NCBI GenBank assembly: GCA_903844135.1
Contig: CAIMSN010000102.1
Location: forward strand, 46,334 to 110,333
Origin: an uncultured Rhodospirillales bacterium
GTDB taxonomy: Bacteria > Pseudomonadota > Alphaproteobacteria > Acetobacterales > Acetobacteraceae
Direction of reading: 5' to 3'
DNA length: 64,000 nucleotides
Position 1 is the first letter of the stretch, and every line of letters starts with the position of its first letter. Of the stretch, positions 62,307-64,000 are shown piece after piece. Below the pieces are notes generated by a model, which was not told where the DNA came from, searched no databases, and saw nothing but the letters and a program-made list of their open reading frames with translations. The translations under genes were made by a program, and so were the position numbers.

Positions 62307-62987
62307 ATGATCGACAAAATCGTGCCCGATCTGTCGGCTGCATTGTCAGGCGTGTCTGACGGCGCGACCGTCATGGTCGGTGGTTTCGGCGCAGTCGGAC
62401 AGCCTGACGCCTTGATCGAGGCCCTGATCGACCAGGGAGCCCGCGACCTGACCGTCATCGCCAACAATGCCGGCACCGGCCATACCGGTCTGGCCAGGTT
62501 GATGGAGGCAGGGCGCGTCCGCCGCATCATCTGCTCTTTCCCGCGTTCCGCGGGATCGGTGGTGTTCGAGGCGCTATTCAAAGCTGGCCACATCGCGCTG
62601 GAGATCGTGCCGCAGGGCACGCTGGCTGAGCGAATCCGCGCCGCCGGCGCCGGGGTCGGCGCCTTCTTCACGCCGACCGGCTATGGCACTCGTCTCGCCG
62701 AGGGCAAGGAGACCCGTGAGATCGACGGCAAGCACTACGTGATGGAGTACGCGCTGCATGCCGATCTCGCTCTGGTCGAGGCATGGCAGGCGGATCGCTG
62801 GGGCAACCTCACCTACCGGCGTAGCGGCCGCAACTTCAATCCGATCATGGCGAGTGCGGCGACGCTAACTGTCGCGCAAACGCAGCATTTGGCCGAACTC
62901 GGCACTCTGGATCCGGAGTCCGTCGTGACGCCCGGCATCTTCGTCGATCGAGTCGTCCACGTACCGTATGGCGATCCAAAAGGTTGA
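62307..62987 (+). CDS. pcaI: 3-oxoadipate CoA-transferase subunit A
   Basis: 226 aa. MVGGFGAVGQPDALIEALID, VIANNAGTGHTGLARLMEAG, RRIICSFPRSAGSVVFEALF, VPQGTLAERIRAAGAGVGAF and FTPTGYGTRLAEGKE are typical of the alpha subunit of family I CoA-transferases such as PcaI. With subunit B it transfers CoA from succinyl-CoA to 3-oxoadipate. One base separates it from subunit B. Confidence 0.93.
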   Translation: MIDKIVPDLSAALSGVSDGATVMVGGFGAVGQPDALIEALIDQGARDLTVIANNAGTGHTGLARLMEAGRVRRIICSFPRSAGSVVFEALFKAGHIALEIVPQGTLAERIRAAGAGVGAFFTPTGYGTRLAEGKETREIDGKHYVMEYALHADLALVEAWQADRWGNLTYRRSGRNFNPIMASAATLTVAQTQHLAELGTLDPESVVTPGIFVDRVVHVPYGDPKG

Positions 62988-62988
62988 G

Positions 62989-63658
62989 ATGAGGCGCGAC
63001 ATCATGACAGATCTCGTCCCGCTTTCCCGCACGCAGATGGCCAGCCGCGCCGCCCAGGACATTGAGGAAGGTTGGTACGTCAATCTCGGCATCGGCATCC
63101 CGACCCTGATCGCCGACCACATCCCGAACGGCCGCGAGGTGGTGCTGCATTCCGAAAACGGGATCCTCGGCATGGGTCCCGCGCCGGCGGCAGCGGACGC
63201 CGATCCCTGGCTGATCAACGCTGGCAAGCAGCAGGTCACGCTGCTGCACGGCGGATCGTTCTTCCACCATGCCGACAGCTTCGCGATGATCCGCGGCGGG
63301 CATCTGGACCTATGCGTTCTGGGCGCATTCGAGGTGGCGCGGAATGGCGATCTCGCCAATTGGGCGACGTCGGCGGCAGATTCGGCGCCGGCGGTGGGCG
63401 GCGCGATGGATCTCGCGGTCGGCGCTAGGCGCATCTGGGTGGTGACGGAGCATACCACCAAGGACGGCGCACCGAAGCTGGTCGAGCGCTGCGCCTATCC
63501 ATTGACCGCGCTCGGCGCCGTCAGCCGCATCTACACCAACCTGGCTGTGGTCGACGTGACCGCGGACGGGTTCGAGGTCATCGAACGCGCGCCGGGCGTG
63601 ACGCGGGAGGCGCTTCAGGCGCGCACCGGCGCACCGCTGCGCTTCAGGGAGACCGCGC

Positions 63659-63666
<8 letters not shown>
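62989..63666 (+). CDS. pcaJ: 3-oxoadipate CoA-transferase subunit B
   Basis: 225 aa from ATG 62989 (AAAGG upstream); ATG 63004 is an alternative. YVNLGIGIPTLIADHIP then VLHSENGILGMGPAP, where the Glu of SENG is the catalytic residue forming the CoA thioester, HADSFAMIRGGHLDLCVLGA and CAYPLTALGAVSRIYTNLAV. These are standard PcaJ/beta-subunit blocks. Confidence 0.93.

Positions 63667-64000
<334 letters not shown>

Overview
The window is high-GC bacterial DNA from one chromosome. Gene content points to an alphaproteobacterium, possibly Acetobacteraceae or a relative. The clues are a MucR/Ros-type regulator, a serine recombinase with DUF2924 and DUF3489 partners, several related tyrosine integrases, and the pca-style gene order at the right end. 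The genus cannot be fixed from sequence reading alone.

Region 1 (1-6.4 kb) is core chromosome. It holds the 3' end of pheT, a membrane-anchored protein with a restriction-endonuclease-like domain, a DUF2075 helicase with a degenerate nuclease-like N-terminus, an acetate transporter (SatP type), lepA and a tRNA-Ser(GGA).

Region 2 (6.4-42.9 kb) is accessory DNA starting right after the tRNA. It opens with two large serine recombinases, the first in a recombinase/DUF2924/DUF3489 triad. There follows a series of regulator-enzyme pairs: LysR, MerR, AraC, HxlR or MarR genes beside short-chain dehydrogenases (SDRs), hydrolases or glyoxalase-like proteins. Inside it is a co-directional operon at 15.4-20.1 kb (SDR, two NTF2-like proteins, a TIM-barrel isomerase-like protein, a family III CoA-transferase and a TrmO-like protein) whose substrate is unknown. 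The island is littered with decay: three broken tyrosine integrases, one nearly complete IS5-family element and at least three IS5-type remnants, and frameshifted DoxX-like, alpha/beta hydrolase and SDR genes.

Region 3 (42.9-64 kb) is a largely intact catabolic locus. A minus-strand operon encodes maleylacetate reductase, hydroxyquinol 1,2-dioxygenase, a 3-hydroxyisobutyrate-dehydrogenase-like enzyme, an unusual winged-helix/solute-binding-protein fusion, a Gfo/Idh/MocA dehydrogenase and a zinc alcohol dehydrogenase. The plus strand carries further dehydrogenases, a ribose-type ABC importer (binding protein, permease, ATPase, permease), a PRISE-type enone reductase, an IclR regulator and 3-oxoadipate CoA-transferase subunits A and B, and ends inside 3-oxoadipyl-CoA thiolase. 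A LacI repressor sits in the middle.

Together region 3 encodes a complete route from hydroxyquinol to acetyl-CoA plus succinyl-CoA. Its upstream part has a sugar-type importer and many NAD(P)-dependent dehydrogenases but no obvious aromatic hydroxylase. My inference is that a sugar-like or cyclitol-like (or glycosylated) compound is imported, oxidised and dehydrated to hydroxyquinol. This, with the cytoplasmic helix-turn-helix/solute-binding fusion, is the best candidate for an undescribed system here.
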